A stretch of DNA of 64,000 nucleotides from contig CAXAMN010003592.1 in assembly GCA_963970005.1 (NCBI GenBank), positions 89,097 to 153,096 on the forward strand, written 5' to 3'. Both the position numbers and the translations under genes were made by a program. The notes beneath the pieces were generated by a model that saw nothing but the letters and a program-made list of their open reading frames with translations, had not been told where the DNA came from and searched no databases. Positions 49,601 to 60,700 of this stretch are shown piece by piece; within the stretch, counting starts at the first letter, position 1; every line of letters starts with the position of its first letter. This stretch comes from Durusdinium trenchii. Taxonomy: Eukaryota; Sar; Dinophyceae; Suessiales; Symbiodiniaceae.

Positions 49601-51648
49601 AAACAAGGCACCGTTTGCCAGAAGAAGTGACACTCACCCAGTGTGACATCCTGTGCAGGTGGATAAGTGTAAGCGGCTGAGTTTGTTCCCATAAGACTCA
49701 TTCTCTCCGCAGAAGCCCTATGACTCATAAGGCGTTTTTCAAAAATCCTTCTGTGGTGGAACCTTCGGATATATAACCACACACAGGTTCGCGGGGTGAT
49801 TTGCTACACAAACATGGAAGACAAAGACACACAGTATCCCACTACGACGACGTTGTGTTTAGGCACACACACACAAACACGGCAGATGTTTGCATTGAAT
49901 CGCTTTTAGCCTCCCATGTTGGTTCCGTCTTGCCTTATCATAGAAGAACTTATTTAGGCCTTGCTCTGAGTAGGCCCATGTTTGGTTCTTCAGATGTTGT
50001 TCTCTTCTACGGCAGATGTTGGTCTCTGGCCTTTTAGAACTGGGCGTTTGGAAGTTTAGATGACTCCGGGACGTCGGACGAGTCATGCCTACCACAGAGA
50101 GGGTCCAGCCTTCGTGCTCCATGCGAGCCTCACAAGACCAAACGGAGGCTGGACCCCCAACAGAAGCCAAGGGTTTCCATAACGGACCTAGTCCATGGCA
50201 TCACAGGCAGGTCACAGGCATTCCCGGGAAAAGGAGTTCTCGCAGATCATAGCCGTCATAGCCCTCGCAGAATATATATATATATATGTATAATATATAG
50301 TCAAGTCATCCGCCAGACTATGCTAGACTCCTTTGTGTGTTAGTGTGCTGCTGTCTCCCCTACCAGTTCCGTGTAGCTCAGGTACTTGCCCTTCGACTCC
50401 TTGTTGTGCCTGGGCTATGCGACACCGGACGGCCTCCCGGACACCCGTCCGGCCCGTCCGGTGCAGTTCTGCGTGCGGTGCGGAACTGTCACCAGCCGGC
50501 ACTGAGGACGTCATTGGATGCAGTTCTGTTCTTCTTGCGCCACGATTTCGCCAACTTCTTTCACTACAATGACATGGTTGACGTCCACCCACCAGGTGGA
50601 TGGGGAGACAAAAGGGATCATCGGTGGAGCCAGTGGCCACCAAAAGGACCAACCCTTTCAGACTCCCTGATTGAGCAAGGTTCCCGAACTGCAGGTGGTT
50701 GGAGTGCAGGTGTCTTCAACTTCAACCTGCTTCAACAACCTGATACAATGTGTCCCTTTGCGTGTGGTGTTTCAACCAGAACCACCTGTCGGCGTGCTGC
50801 GCCCCCTGACTCCAGAACGCCGAAATGTGCGGACCCAAGCCGCAGCCCTCCCACGGCACAGCGACCAGGCTTGGAACGCATCATTTTTCACAACTACCGC
50901 TCGTGGATGCATACGCGGCCTGGACTGGGCGAGGGTAGCGAGTCGAGCCCCAAAACAGATCCATTTGGGCCCGATGGGAGTCGTGGATTCACGGGGGCCA
51001 CCTATTGGGATACGCAGAGGGGCGCGGAAGAGCAGCCTGAGGCGGTCCTTCATGTGCTCTCCGGATGGATCCACTTGAGCATTTCTAAAAGGCATCCAAG
51101 GGTCCATCAAAGTCCCAACCAGTGTTGGCAGGAGATGAACAGCTCCCACAACCCATCATAACCCATTCCCTAATATATATTTATATATATATAAACCTTT
51201 CAGAGCCTTCCTTCCCTTGGTTTTGAGCCAGCCCTGTTTCCCCAGGTTTTGACAGCTCAACTTGAATGGAGGCACCTTTTTCACCAACCACGGTACAAGA
51301 AGAAAGAGCTCCAGTACCAAGTTGTTCCACAAATTGTGCTGAGTATAATGGGTATTTTTTATTGTTAAAGTGTTTGTAGCAGCTTGACTTGACCCCCAAG
51401 AGTGGATGAGGCAGCTGAGGGTCCAAGCTACATTTAATGAATTTCATGACCAGCTCCAAGGTTTTGACCATGCTTGACCCATCGTTGTTCTGCTTTGACC
51501 GTTGACCGCTGATCAGCGGAACCTGAGGTTTCCACATCACCACCCGCAGCTGGATCAGCCCAAGTTGGATCGCCGCATTCGACGCTTCAGGCGCCTAACA
51601 GCAGCGCGACGGGAGGAGAGCAGCGCCGAGCATGTGTCCGAAGGGTAG
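46517..51648 (+). CDS. Locus D: multi-exon gene (model)
   Basis: Exon candidates: 46517-46663, 47013-47169, 47974-48084, 48507-48634, 48680-48775, 50382-50576, 50879-50934 and the terminal 51550-51648 with TAG 51646-51648. Products alternate Ser/Pro-rich linkers and helical stretches; a Leu/Phe-rich exon (50382) may be a buried helix. No domain recognised. The true first exon is not identified. Confidence 0.4.
47013..47169 (+). CDS. Locus D exon, Pro-rich then hydrophobic helix
   Basis: TATTTGCTTCCCAG precedes a frame VGLPPQTGPPLAPLRVYPGS then AVPWAVLSILQVLALRGSEL and ALAE, with donor GTGAGA. The 15-residue hydrophobic stretch could be membrane-associated or a buried helix. Confidence 0.48.
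47230..47700. other. AT-rich, CATTCTTTT-repeat intron segment
   Basis: Contains repeated TTCATTCTTTT words (47384-47545) and no open frame of interest. A similar TTCATTCTTTTCA word occurs near 40415-40490. Confidence 0.45.
47974..48084 (+). CDS. Locus D exon
   Basis: GTGTTCTTCCAG precedes exactly 37 codons (GRPLDREAGGSRGIARPARV then AASMIAPPGKWAARQEK) and donor GTGGGG. Confidence 0.48.
48507..48634 (+). CDS. Locus D exon
   Basis: CCGCCCTTCCCAG precedes a frame SEKVQPTTHRPRSNHRDVAS then FSALARECADFFAMPIEVVA and a consensus GTGAGT donor. Best exon of the locus. Confidence 0.57.
48680..48775 (+). CDS. Locus D possible exon
   Basis: Two + frames are open: LPGATALESAIGEAKQVLQN and a basic one ending TGITTGK before GTACGA. 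Boundaries uncertain. Confidence 0.3.
48780..50381. other. Intron or spacer without supported exon
   Basis: Contains a short inverted pair GGCGGGTCAG (49205) / TTTGACCCGCT (49236) in a GC-rich block and a (TA)n run at 50272-50287. No tRNA fold could be completed there. Confidence 0.35.
50382..50576 (+). CDS. Locus D exon, Leu/Phe-rich
   Basis: CCGTGTAGCTCAG precedes exactly 65 codons: VLALRLLVVPGLCDTGRPPG, AVLRAVRNCHQPALRTSLDA and VLFFLRHDFANFFHYNDM, then GTTGAC. The last helix looks like a repeat-type (HEAT/armadillo-like) helix but no family can be named. The minus-strand frame over it is a shadow. Confidence 0.52.
50879..50934 (+). CDS. Locus D exon candidate
   Basis: CACAGCGACCAG precedes GLERIIFHNYRSWMHTRPGL then GE, before GTAGCG. 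The same frame stays open to 51161. Confidence 0.4.
51550..51648 (+). CDS. Locus D terminal exon, Arg-rich
   Basis: CATCACCACCCGCAG precedes 32 codons (LDQPKLDRRIRRFRRLTAAR then REESSAEHVSEG) ended by TAG 51646-51648. Confidence 0.5.
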   Translation: MDQPKLDRRIRRFRRLTAARREESSAEHVSEG

Positions 51649-52189
51649 CAGCCAGAGGGTGCCAGCAGCTTGATTTTGGGGTTTTACGATAGACTGCCCT
51701 AAGCTACTTGCGGATCTCCATTGAACACACCTGATTGCTGAAGAGGTAGGTTCCAATTATTTGACTCAGGTGATGCTGCCGGGCTTGCAAGGGGAGGGAT
51801 GAGCCCCGCAAGCAAATACAATAGACTCTATAGCTTGCTGAAGCCGAGCCACCAAACGGACAGTCAAAGAATGTGAATTCATTGAAGTTTCATCTCTTCA
51901 CTGCACTCCTTTGAACGAATTGGCTCGCGTCCGCCCAACAAACGAGCCAACATGTGCACGACCATAGACCATAGAATTATAGAATACGTCAAGATATGTG
52001 AAGACTGAAGACTGTGAAGATAAGTTGTATGGCCAAGATGTATATAAGTCACCCTTGGCCTCAAGATGAGCTTATAGAGCTCAAGATGAGCTTATTGAGC
52101 TCTATATAAGTTCTATATCCTCACTGAAAAAGAGTGCAAGATAGACTCATTGTCTTGAGTGAAGCCTTTCCCTGCCGCCCCAGCCGCAG
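51649..52189. other. Probable intergenic spacer between loci D and E
   Basis: Contains tandem GAGCTCAAGATGAGCTTAT words (52060-52100) and no coding-like frame. Confidence 0.35.
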
Positions 52190-52284
52190 GGTGCTCTGCC
52201 GCCACAGCCGCGATGTGCGGGGCGCCCGGCCGTTGCTCTTCGTGCGCTACGTGGGCGACGCGCCCGGGGAGCTCCAGAGGCCCG
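52190..52284 (+). CDS. Group E exon
   Basis: GCCCCAGCCGCAG precedes a frame VLCRHSRDVRGARPLLFVRY then VGDAPGELQRP, with donor GTGAGC. Almost every codon ends in G or C. Confidence 0.57.
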
Positions 52285-54250
52285 GTGAGCTCGGTGGATG
52301 GAGGTGAGTAGAGGTTATGGCTTCGACATCATCTATGCGAAGTGAACAATGAGCGAACGAAGGAGCCATGTATAGCCATGTCCACCAAAGCCATGCTTCG
52401 AAGATGTGAACGAATTGGACGACTGGGATTGGTTTCGATAGATGGTTCTCTCTTGGAGAAGCAGACCTTGAATAAATCCTTACTAAATCCGTTTTATGAG
52501 ATTTGATGAGATTGTAAGACAAGACCAAGGGCAGTTGTGATTGCCGCTACGTCGCTACGTCTCTTTTTAGAGACCTTGTCAAGGTTGCTGGTGTGCTACA
52601 TCACCTTGGCCTGGCCAAGGGGTTCAGCACGTCTATGTATTTGTTAAGATGATGCCAAAACCTCCAACTGGGAAACCGAGTATTGGTTTGCCTGAACGTT
52701 GGAGCATCATGGAGCATCCCTAACTTGATGGGACGCATGTTGGGTCCGTGTTTGCGGAGGGTGGGGGAGTTGTTGGGCGAAGGCCGTTCATGGGATGCTG
52801 ATTCATGCAGCAGGCCAGGTTTTCTTCACTTATAGTAATTAATACTGTACAATACTGTATATAGATGAGACAGGTGAGACTGTTTCAGTTGAATGGAGTG
52901 GCGCAGCATTGCTTTAGATGATGTTCTTGGGCCTGCAAAGCCTCCAGCCTTTTCCTTCTGCTTGTAGGGATTGCGGGTTGACCCATCCCTGTTGGTGAGG
53001 TGTGGGATTGGCCTCTCTCATGCCAGAATGGCAATGTATCACTGTATATCCTCACTTGTGAGGCTTGAGGAACTCTACTCACTGCTGCGGCTGTGGGGTG
53101 GACCCAACATCAGGCCGTTTGTTGCTCGGGGGGGTTGGTGAACACTGATCGGGATATGGAGGATATTATGTGAAATCATTGTTGGGTTTGTTTGGAATGA
53201 AGGGATGCTAACGGCTTTCAGAAGTGTTAGAGCAGACGCTTGTTTGATGTGTTTGCCCTGCCTCGCTACTAGTAACAAGGGCATTACATTACTACTAGCA
53301 GCAAGAAGCTACTAGTAACAAGGGGGGCATTACGTTTTGTTTTATGTGCTCAGGCAGCTCCGTGCAGCCCAAATGCCTTTCTTGGGGCCCAAAAAGCGGG
53401 CAGGTGTTTTTCCTTGACGAACTGCATGTCTCTCGTAGGTGGAAACCATTGCCAGTATCTTCGGGGAGACCCCTACGTCAAGTCTCGCGAGGCTTTGCTA
53501 TGTCCTCATGCTGCAGCGCAACAAGAAGATGCCCATGTCAACGCCAGCCCAGCTTGGCTGGGACGCCTTGACCCATAGGTGCGGGAAGTGACGAAGAGTT
53601 GAGAGCGACTCATTGCAGGGTGTTTTTATGGTTAGTTAGTACCAACTGATATCTAGTCAAAGACACAGGTCCGACCACAAACCATCAGGAAATGAAGCGA
53701 CTCATCCCCCCTGTAAATGAGCATTTGGTCATTTGATGTGAATTTGGTATTGACCCGCCGTCCATCCAATTCCAGTAGCTGGTGCCCCAAATGCGAGTGT
53801 GCCAGGGGCTCGGTGGGCAGTCTGGGCCTGACGGCCACTTCCGCACGGGGACGCCTCTATCGACATGCGGAGTACCCGAAGGCGCGGGTGGTTCATTTTT
53901 CAAAGATGAACCGATATGTTAGCCACTGTCCAGAACACAAAGGATGTATTATGACCAACACTTGATTCCGCAGGTCTTCTTTTTTGGAAGGTCTTCATGC
54001 AAGGAAGAGGTGCATGTGACGACCTTTGCTGAGTGAGATGCATGGTCGTCCTGCAGTAGACTGTGCGAAAAACCCTGTTCGACCCATTTCACAGGGCCGG
54101 AAGATACGCGCGGGACAGCGCGGAACGATGGAAACTGCCCAGGTGCTGTTCTACCTGGTCGATGGTCTTGTGGATGTTATGGATTTCAGCGTGATTCGAC
54201 AGGCGGAGCATGGCTGGCTGTTCGGGGAGCTGAACTCCCCCCACATTTTG
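52190..54250 (+). CDS. Group E: exons of an unrecognised gene (model)
   Basis: Exons 52190-52284, 53439-53578, possibly 53776-53922, and 54143-54250, all + strand. It is unclear whether they form a gene of their own or the 5' part of locus F; the 53776 segment has a frame with a stop at 53920 that would end a gene. Function unknown. Confidence 0.35.
53268..53333. repeat. ACTAGTAACAAG dispersed repeat, copies 2 and 3
   Basis: ACTAGTAACAAGGGCATTAC (53268) and ACTAGTAACAAGGGGGGCAT (53311) are a 43-bp spaced direct pair, each followed by GGCATTAC. Confidence 0.6.
53439..53578 (+). CDS. Group E exon
   Basis: GCATGTCTCTCGTAG precedes a frame VETIASIFGETPTSSLARLC, YVLMLQRNKKMPMSTPAQLG and WDALTH, with donor GTGCGG. 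Strong codon bias; not recognised. Confidence 0.57.
53776..53922 (+). CDS. Group E possible terminal exon
   Basis: CCAATTCCAG precedes a GC-rich block with two good frames: LVPQMRVCQGLGGQSGPDGH to TAG 53920-53922, and a Cys-bearing one (SSWCPKCECARGSVGSLGLT). Codon bias does not separate them. Confidence 0.3.
54143..54250 (+). CDS. Group E or locus F exon
   Basis: GAAACTGCCCAG precedes exactly 36 codons (VLFYLVDGLVDVMDFSVIRQ then AEHGWLFGELNSPHIL) and donor GTGAAC. Protein-like mixed alpha/beta composition. Confidence 0.5.
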
Positions 54251-54369
54251 GTGAACATGTTGAACAAACAACTTAAGTATATAGTATATAATATATAATG
54301 ATTTGATGTCTTTCGGCGTCCGGGTGTGCTCCTCTGAATTCAGATTTTGGTTGAACAACTACAACCATA

Positions 54370-54393
54370 CTACTACTACTACTACTACTACTC
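54370..54393. repeat. (ACT)n microsatellite
   Basis: About eight tandem ACT units. Confidence 0.9.
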
Positions 54394-54610
54394 TATTCTT
54401 TACTTTTGCCGATGGCTTGGGCTTTGACACATGAATGACACTCCAACCTTTTGCTGCAGGGAAGGAGACATACCGACTCAAGTTTTATGCATTTCCCCAC
54501 CATATCCCACCCATTTGGTTGGAAGGAACGATTCGCCATGCTGTTCAGAGACAGATCATCCATCGATTTCCACCAATTTCCACCCGATTCTGTGGAGTTC
54601 CCCCCCAGCC

Positions 54611-54786
54611 ATGGCCGCTCCACACGGTGGCGACCCACGTGGCGACCCGTGGCGTCCGCCCTGGCGTCCGCTTCGTGAGGCCTCGCGCTTCAACGTTTAC
54701 GATCACGCAGGGCTTCTGTTGGATTGCCCTGCGGTCACCACGGGCGAGCTGCTTGAGATGATCGCACCCTTCAAGGAGCCACCACG
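54611..54786 (+). CDS. Locus F first or early exon
   Basis: A C-run ending CCCCCAG lies two bases before an ATG. The frame reads MAAPHGGDPRGDPWRPPWRP, REASRFNVYDHAGLLLDCPA and ELLEMIAPFKEPP, with GTTTCG after it. A trans-splice acceptor directly before an ATG would make this the first coding exon. The frame is also open upstream, so it may be internal. Confidence 0.48.
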
Positions 54787-57700
54787 GTTTCGCGGATCGA
54801 TCTCGTCACATGTCGATCGGTGCGGATCGATCTCGTCACTAATCGTCAGATCGTCCAAGACATTTCGGCTCAAAGGGTGGCACATTTCTTCCAGCACCAT
54901 TTTGGCAGTTTCAATTCTCAGCATGGCAGCTAGTCTCTGCGAGAGACAGCTAGTACCTTTATAGATGCCATTGCCTTCGGAGCTAGTAGCTCAAGATAGC
55001 TGAAGCCTTAGACTATAGAGGCTGGCATGACTATGACACCATATGGCCAACCTGCTCTTTAGAAGCTTTAGCTTGGTCCAGTCATGTGACATGCCGCATG
55101 TCCAGGCCTGAGGTTGGCTTCAGGTTTGCCGTGGGAACCTTGATTGAGGAGACACGGAGTTTCATTCGAGATTCTTGAGCTCAACGAGGGCCACTTCGAA
55201 TGCGTGCTCTGTAACTCTAAAGTTTCCGTGACCAGACAATGGTTGAGATGGCGGCAATTTGCTGGTCTCCTCCAGTGACTAAACGTTGGAGGGTTGAAGA
55301 TGCGCAAGGGAAATGTGCCTGTGTATCGCACAAATAGGGCAAACACCAGAGCACAGAAGGAATCAACAAACTTGCCTTCTTAGACTTCCCTTGTGTAGAT
55401 TGGAATGGCCTGAGCCACCACAAGCCGGGGACTCCATCGGTGGATACACCCTGCACAATCTGGAATTTGGAGAAGCAGAAGATCGAAGCACAGCTGATTG
55501 CTCAGTCAGTCAGTTGGGGCAGATGGTTCAGTCAGGATCTTGGCATAAGGACTTGGATTACTCAACCATCTTCAATATTATTCAATCATTTCAATGGATA
55601 CTCCATGAGTATCCATGATATATATATATGTTATATATTTACATCAGAATGCCATCTCAAGCACTTGCCATTCTTCTCGTCACATTTTCTTTGGGCACCC
55701 ACGTGCTTGGCCATCCCACTGTCACAGACGGCGGTTTTGCACCGATTTGGGACATTGCAGCAGCAGCTATTCCGCACACCATTGCTGGCGTAAGACGGCA
55801 ACAATGAAGTGTATGTAGCAAACACGGTGGCGGATAGCAGTTTCACCAGTTTCAGGTATAGAAAGACGTGTGGAGTTGCTCAAGAATTCTACGGCACCAA
55901 CATGGTGCTTGGAAAAGCAAAGCTCTTGGTGAAAGTTGCCACCAAATGATGTTTTTGGTTGCTTCATGCTGCATGTTTTGGTAGGTGCACTTGGTGTTTG
56001 TTTTGTTATATTAATCGCGCTAACCAACTTACAAACTGGGACAAAACAGAGAGACTACCTGAGCCAGGTGCCTTGAGGGATGTGTCCGGGGCATGTAATT
56101 ACTGGTCAATGCCACTGCAAGAGGACTCCGAAAAGAAGGACTCCTTGTACACGTTGAGGGACGTTTCACGAAAACAACTGCTGCGACCACCTTTTTTCGG
56201 CCTCAACGCAGCCTTCAATGCAGCTGGCCCCCGTAGAATGATCTCTGCTTTCGCTGCTCGGCCCCCGTTTGTTCCACTGCACGAGCGACGCCGGCGTCGC
56301 TCGCGGTCGTGGCACAGCTGGCGGCCGGTGATGGTAGGGTCCGTCACCGATGTCAGGACCCCTACACCAACAAGAGCCAGACTTGTATTCGAACCTGGCT
56401 GGAAAGGCCCACCGAGCGTGAGCAGGAGGCAGGGGTAGGGGCGTGGGATTCGGGAAGATGGACATTGGCGGGAACATTCAGTACAACAGCATCCAGAAAG
56501 TTGATAGTACATCTACTCTCTGACTCACCAACATGGAAGTGGAAAGGGGCCCTTGACCATTGGATGAGTATATTTTCCTTGATGATTTCCTTGATGAGCA
56601 ATGTTTTGAACACTTCATGAAAAATATTGACTCGGACAGCATGTCCAGCAACGATCTGCTCAAAGGGTCAAAATAATGTAGACTCTTACATACATATATA
56701 ATTCATACACTAATAAATATATATATATATATACTATATTACACTCAGCAGAGCCGGCTAATGTAGACTCTTGATGAATACCCTCCACATATGAGTCATG
56801 CGGAGTCTTCCCGGTCCCATGCTCTGACAATCCAAAAGGGTGTTCTATTCATCAAGAGTCTATGTGATGTGTTGGTTGCATGTCTTCGTCACTGTCAGCC
56901 ACCGGTTTCCGGGCCGGAACGTGGAGCATGCTGCCGGCGTGTCGAGTGTCATGGTGGATTGTTCCGGGTCCATTCCAAAGGCTTCGAGCATTTGGGTGAG
57001 CACATGGCTGGGACAAGGAGACTGGGGCTTCCCACTGCAGGAATGCAGCGAGCAACGATTCATCCTAGGGCCTAGGGCCAAGAAAGGCAACACGGCCCGC
57101 TGGCGGTGAATTTAGGTTTTCTAGAATTCATGGTGATATCCACCAATCCTCACACTTTTTCCTTCGTGTGTGTTCAGCGTGGTTTTCTGTTTAGAAGTGA
57201 GCTGTAGCCAGTTGAAGGATCCAAGCATCTCAATGAATTGGTTTAAGATGGTTTAAGGATGTTTCAGGGAGAATTTGCAGGTTTTCCTGTAGATTTTCCC
57301 TTAAACCAATTCCGGGAGTGTCTCTTCTTCTTAGTGGAGGAGTGAACCAGTTGGTTGTCCACATGTTGTTTTCCGACATCATCCCCTTGTAGAGCCATAC
57401 GTCACGTGATGCATAGCGATACTAAACAGAAACAGGTCCCTTTGGTGGGCCTTGACCAGGTGGTGAACGGCTTCTTCCCGGACTGCCCAAGGCAAGCTGA
57501 ACGGACAGTGGTAGTGCTGGTGCGTTCGAGGGCTCTCTTCCGATATTGGTTACACTGCCATGACTGAACGGGGTTCTTGAACAGCCAGGTTTGGTAGTTT
57601 GTTCATGCCCAGCTGCCCATCTCGCTTGTGACAGTGTCAAAGACAGCTCAAACTTATTGTCACCAAGGACTAGTGGCCTCGAAGAAGGTCATTGACAGAT

Positions 57701-60700
57701 TCCCACAAACTAAAGATAACTAAACCTCTACTTAAACATACTTAAACTGTTCCACGAAGTGATGTTCACCACTGGGAGGTCGCTCGGAAAACATCATCAC
57801 GTAAAATCACACCGGAGCCTCCGGTGTCTCATTCTGTCAGACTGCAGGGCTCAACAGCCAGATCAAGGGCGGCAGCCCAACCAAGTGTTGCGCCTGGCGG
57901 TGCAACGTCTCGACCTGAGGCGGTGCCAGCTTCGGTGCTGCGATTCCGACGGGGGGGGGTGGTGTTCGCAGAGCTTTTCGAGCTCAGGTGCACTGCTAAC
58001 ATCCCCACATTTGGGGAGGCATGCGCAGGATGAAGTCAGCCAGCATCAGCCAGCTAACACATTCTGACACTTTGTATTTGAGGGACGGTCCTTTTCTGCA
58101 CTTCACGGGTCCAGATGGTTGCTTCCTTCCCTTTTCGTTGCTGCTTTCTTTGGGTGCGCCATTAGCGGGACCGTGGAGGTTTGCCAAACCCGTAGCCCAA
58201 AGTTTGGTGACCCAGAAGTGAATTTCAGGTGATGGACTCAGCACCTCCAAAGCTAGAGAAAGGTTTTCAGGTTTGCTTTGCGGTGTCTGGTTCTTGGCTC
58301 GAACACTCCAGCTGGATCAGGACCAGCACTCAAATCTGTTGGATCAAGAGTGGGTCTGTTAGGGGCACGGTGCAAAACCTGGTGGGCAACCTACAAGTCA
58401 AGAAGAGAACATATAAATTTACAGTAACGGCGGTAAAGTGTTTTGTCCTCTGTTGTGCTCACACCTGTCCCTGGCTCAACAGGAAGCTCCAGGGCGTTCT
58501 GTCGGACGCCGACGCCAACACGTGGGACGCCCACGGCCGCCGGCCACTGCACGACCTGTGCCACGTCGCAGGCGCGACTGCAGCAGCAGCAGCAGCAGCA
58601 GCAGCAGCGGCAAGCATTGCTCGGGTGTGTGTGTGTGTAGTCCCACTTTGGGGAATTCTGTTCTGGCAGAAGGCATGTGTTATTACTAGTATGCTAGAAT
58701 TACATAGTAAGCAGGGCACTCATTCAGCTCATTGAGTCGAGCACTAAAAGGGGGAACGCTCCGGCCGGCCGTCGTAGGTGAACAACGCTCACGCTGTGGA
58801 CTGGCGAACATTCTCCAGATCGCGGCCGAACTCCTTTTGGCCCATGGGGATCCCCGTGCCCGCGCCGCTTGGCCACCATCGCGCGACGGGGGGCGTAAAA
58901 TTGCGGATGTGTGTGGCCCGGCCGCGGAGCGCAGCAAGCGCAACACAGTTCGCTTTGCAGCTGTCCTTCTTCAAACATCCGGGAGCTCAACATGTTGTGA
59001 TGACATGCTGTGTTGGATGGGTCCTTTTTCTAAGGGTGCACCCTGGTTGAGATCGGTGCCCCACAGCTCCCAGGAACAGGCCAGGAAGAAGGGCAGAGTG
59101 ATCGAAGAGAAAGGACATCAAAAGACATCAGAAGATTCCGTTGTGAGAACAAGACCGTGAACTTTGTGGAATGGCGGAGGGACGCCATTGTGTTTGCAAG
59201 CACCTTGAAAGGGCCTCGAGAGGTCCGAGTAACGGCCCTTTGGGGGAGGTTGAAATATCAGAGATCTTTCTAAAGTAGATTATACATATTTATTGGACAC
59301 TGCCCCCCCCCCACTAACAGCCAAAAAACAGACTTAAACTTAAACACCCACAAAAAAAGCACAACCAAAAGCAGAGCAGAAGCCAGGGTCCAAACCCAAG
59401 GCAAATTCACAGGTGCATTCCCAGCCACATGAGCAAGGCCATTCCAAAACAAGGGGTGCTACAAGGTAAAAAAAAAACTACTGGAAAAATGTGGCTGAGC
59501 AAAACTCAGAACAGAAGCGCAGCCGCAGCTTCATTGCAAAAGGAGAACCACATCACCGCCAGCAGCAGGCCCTTCTGCAGCGGTGGGAGGCTTTCGCTTT
59601 GCAGCCAGATGTGAATCTGCAGGGCTTCCTTTTGCTGCAGACAGGTTTTTGCTCTGCAGCCAGATGTGAAGCTGCAGGTTTTCCTGTTGCTGCAGACAGA
59701 TTTTTGCTTCACAGCCAGGAGTGGAACTGCAGTTTTGCTGTTCGACTGGAGGGAGGCTGCCACTGGCCAAAAACTGCACCTGCAGTTGTGGACTTTTTGC
59801 TCCGGATGTCTGCCACAAGTTTTTCAAACTCCGAGGACAACATATCACAAAAAAAAGCACAAGAAAACCCACAACTCCGAGGACAACATAGCATAAAAAA
59901 ACGCACAACCGAAAACACAAAAAAGAACCACAACTCCGAGGACAACATAGCACAAAAAAAGCACAAGAAAACCCACAACTCCGAGGACAACATAGCACAA
60001 AAAAACACAACCAAAAGCACAAAAAAAAACACAACTCCGAGGACAACATAGCACAAAAAAAAGCACAACAAAAAGCACAAAAAAAACCACAACTGCGGGT
60101 TCAGGTTGTTTTGCCTGGGCAAAATGACCTGGCAGTTGTGCTTTTTCTGGTGGGCTATGGGCACCCGTTTGCATTTACTTTTGTAAGGCAGGGCCGTCCT
60201 CCAGGCAGCCAGCCCAGCCAGGCAGCCCAGCCAGCCAGCGACATCCATAGAAGCCCAGCCAATCAAGGTGTTGAAGAACCGAAAATGAAAACCTCTATAT
60301 GTGACACTGTGTGTGTGAGACTGGCTGGCTGAGGATGCCCAGTGAACAAAGACACTGAATCCAGCTTCCTAGAAAAAATGCCTTGGTTCTGTCAGGGGAG
60401 TTTGGGAATTTGTGCTTGGATCAGCTTCCAGATTCAAAATAACAATGATTTTTGAATTCTCTGTTGTGCGTTTTTTTGTGGTTTTGTTTGTGCTCACTGT
60501 TAGTGTAACGAGGCAATGTACAACATATATATATATATCACTAATTATACAGATAGTTATATATATATATAACAACATGTACCATATGAAATCATTTGTT
60601 TAAGTGGTCTTACAATCCACATGGGGGGTTGCTTTATATAGTCAAAGGTTCTACATTAGCAAAACTAGTATTGTCGTGACGTGTCCTATCCAAACTTCAA

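Noticed and set aside
59827..60096. CRISPR array
   Set aside because: Repeats of 18 bases have A-rich, mutually similar spacers of two alternating lengths, in a eukaryotic intron with no cas genes.
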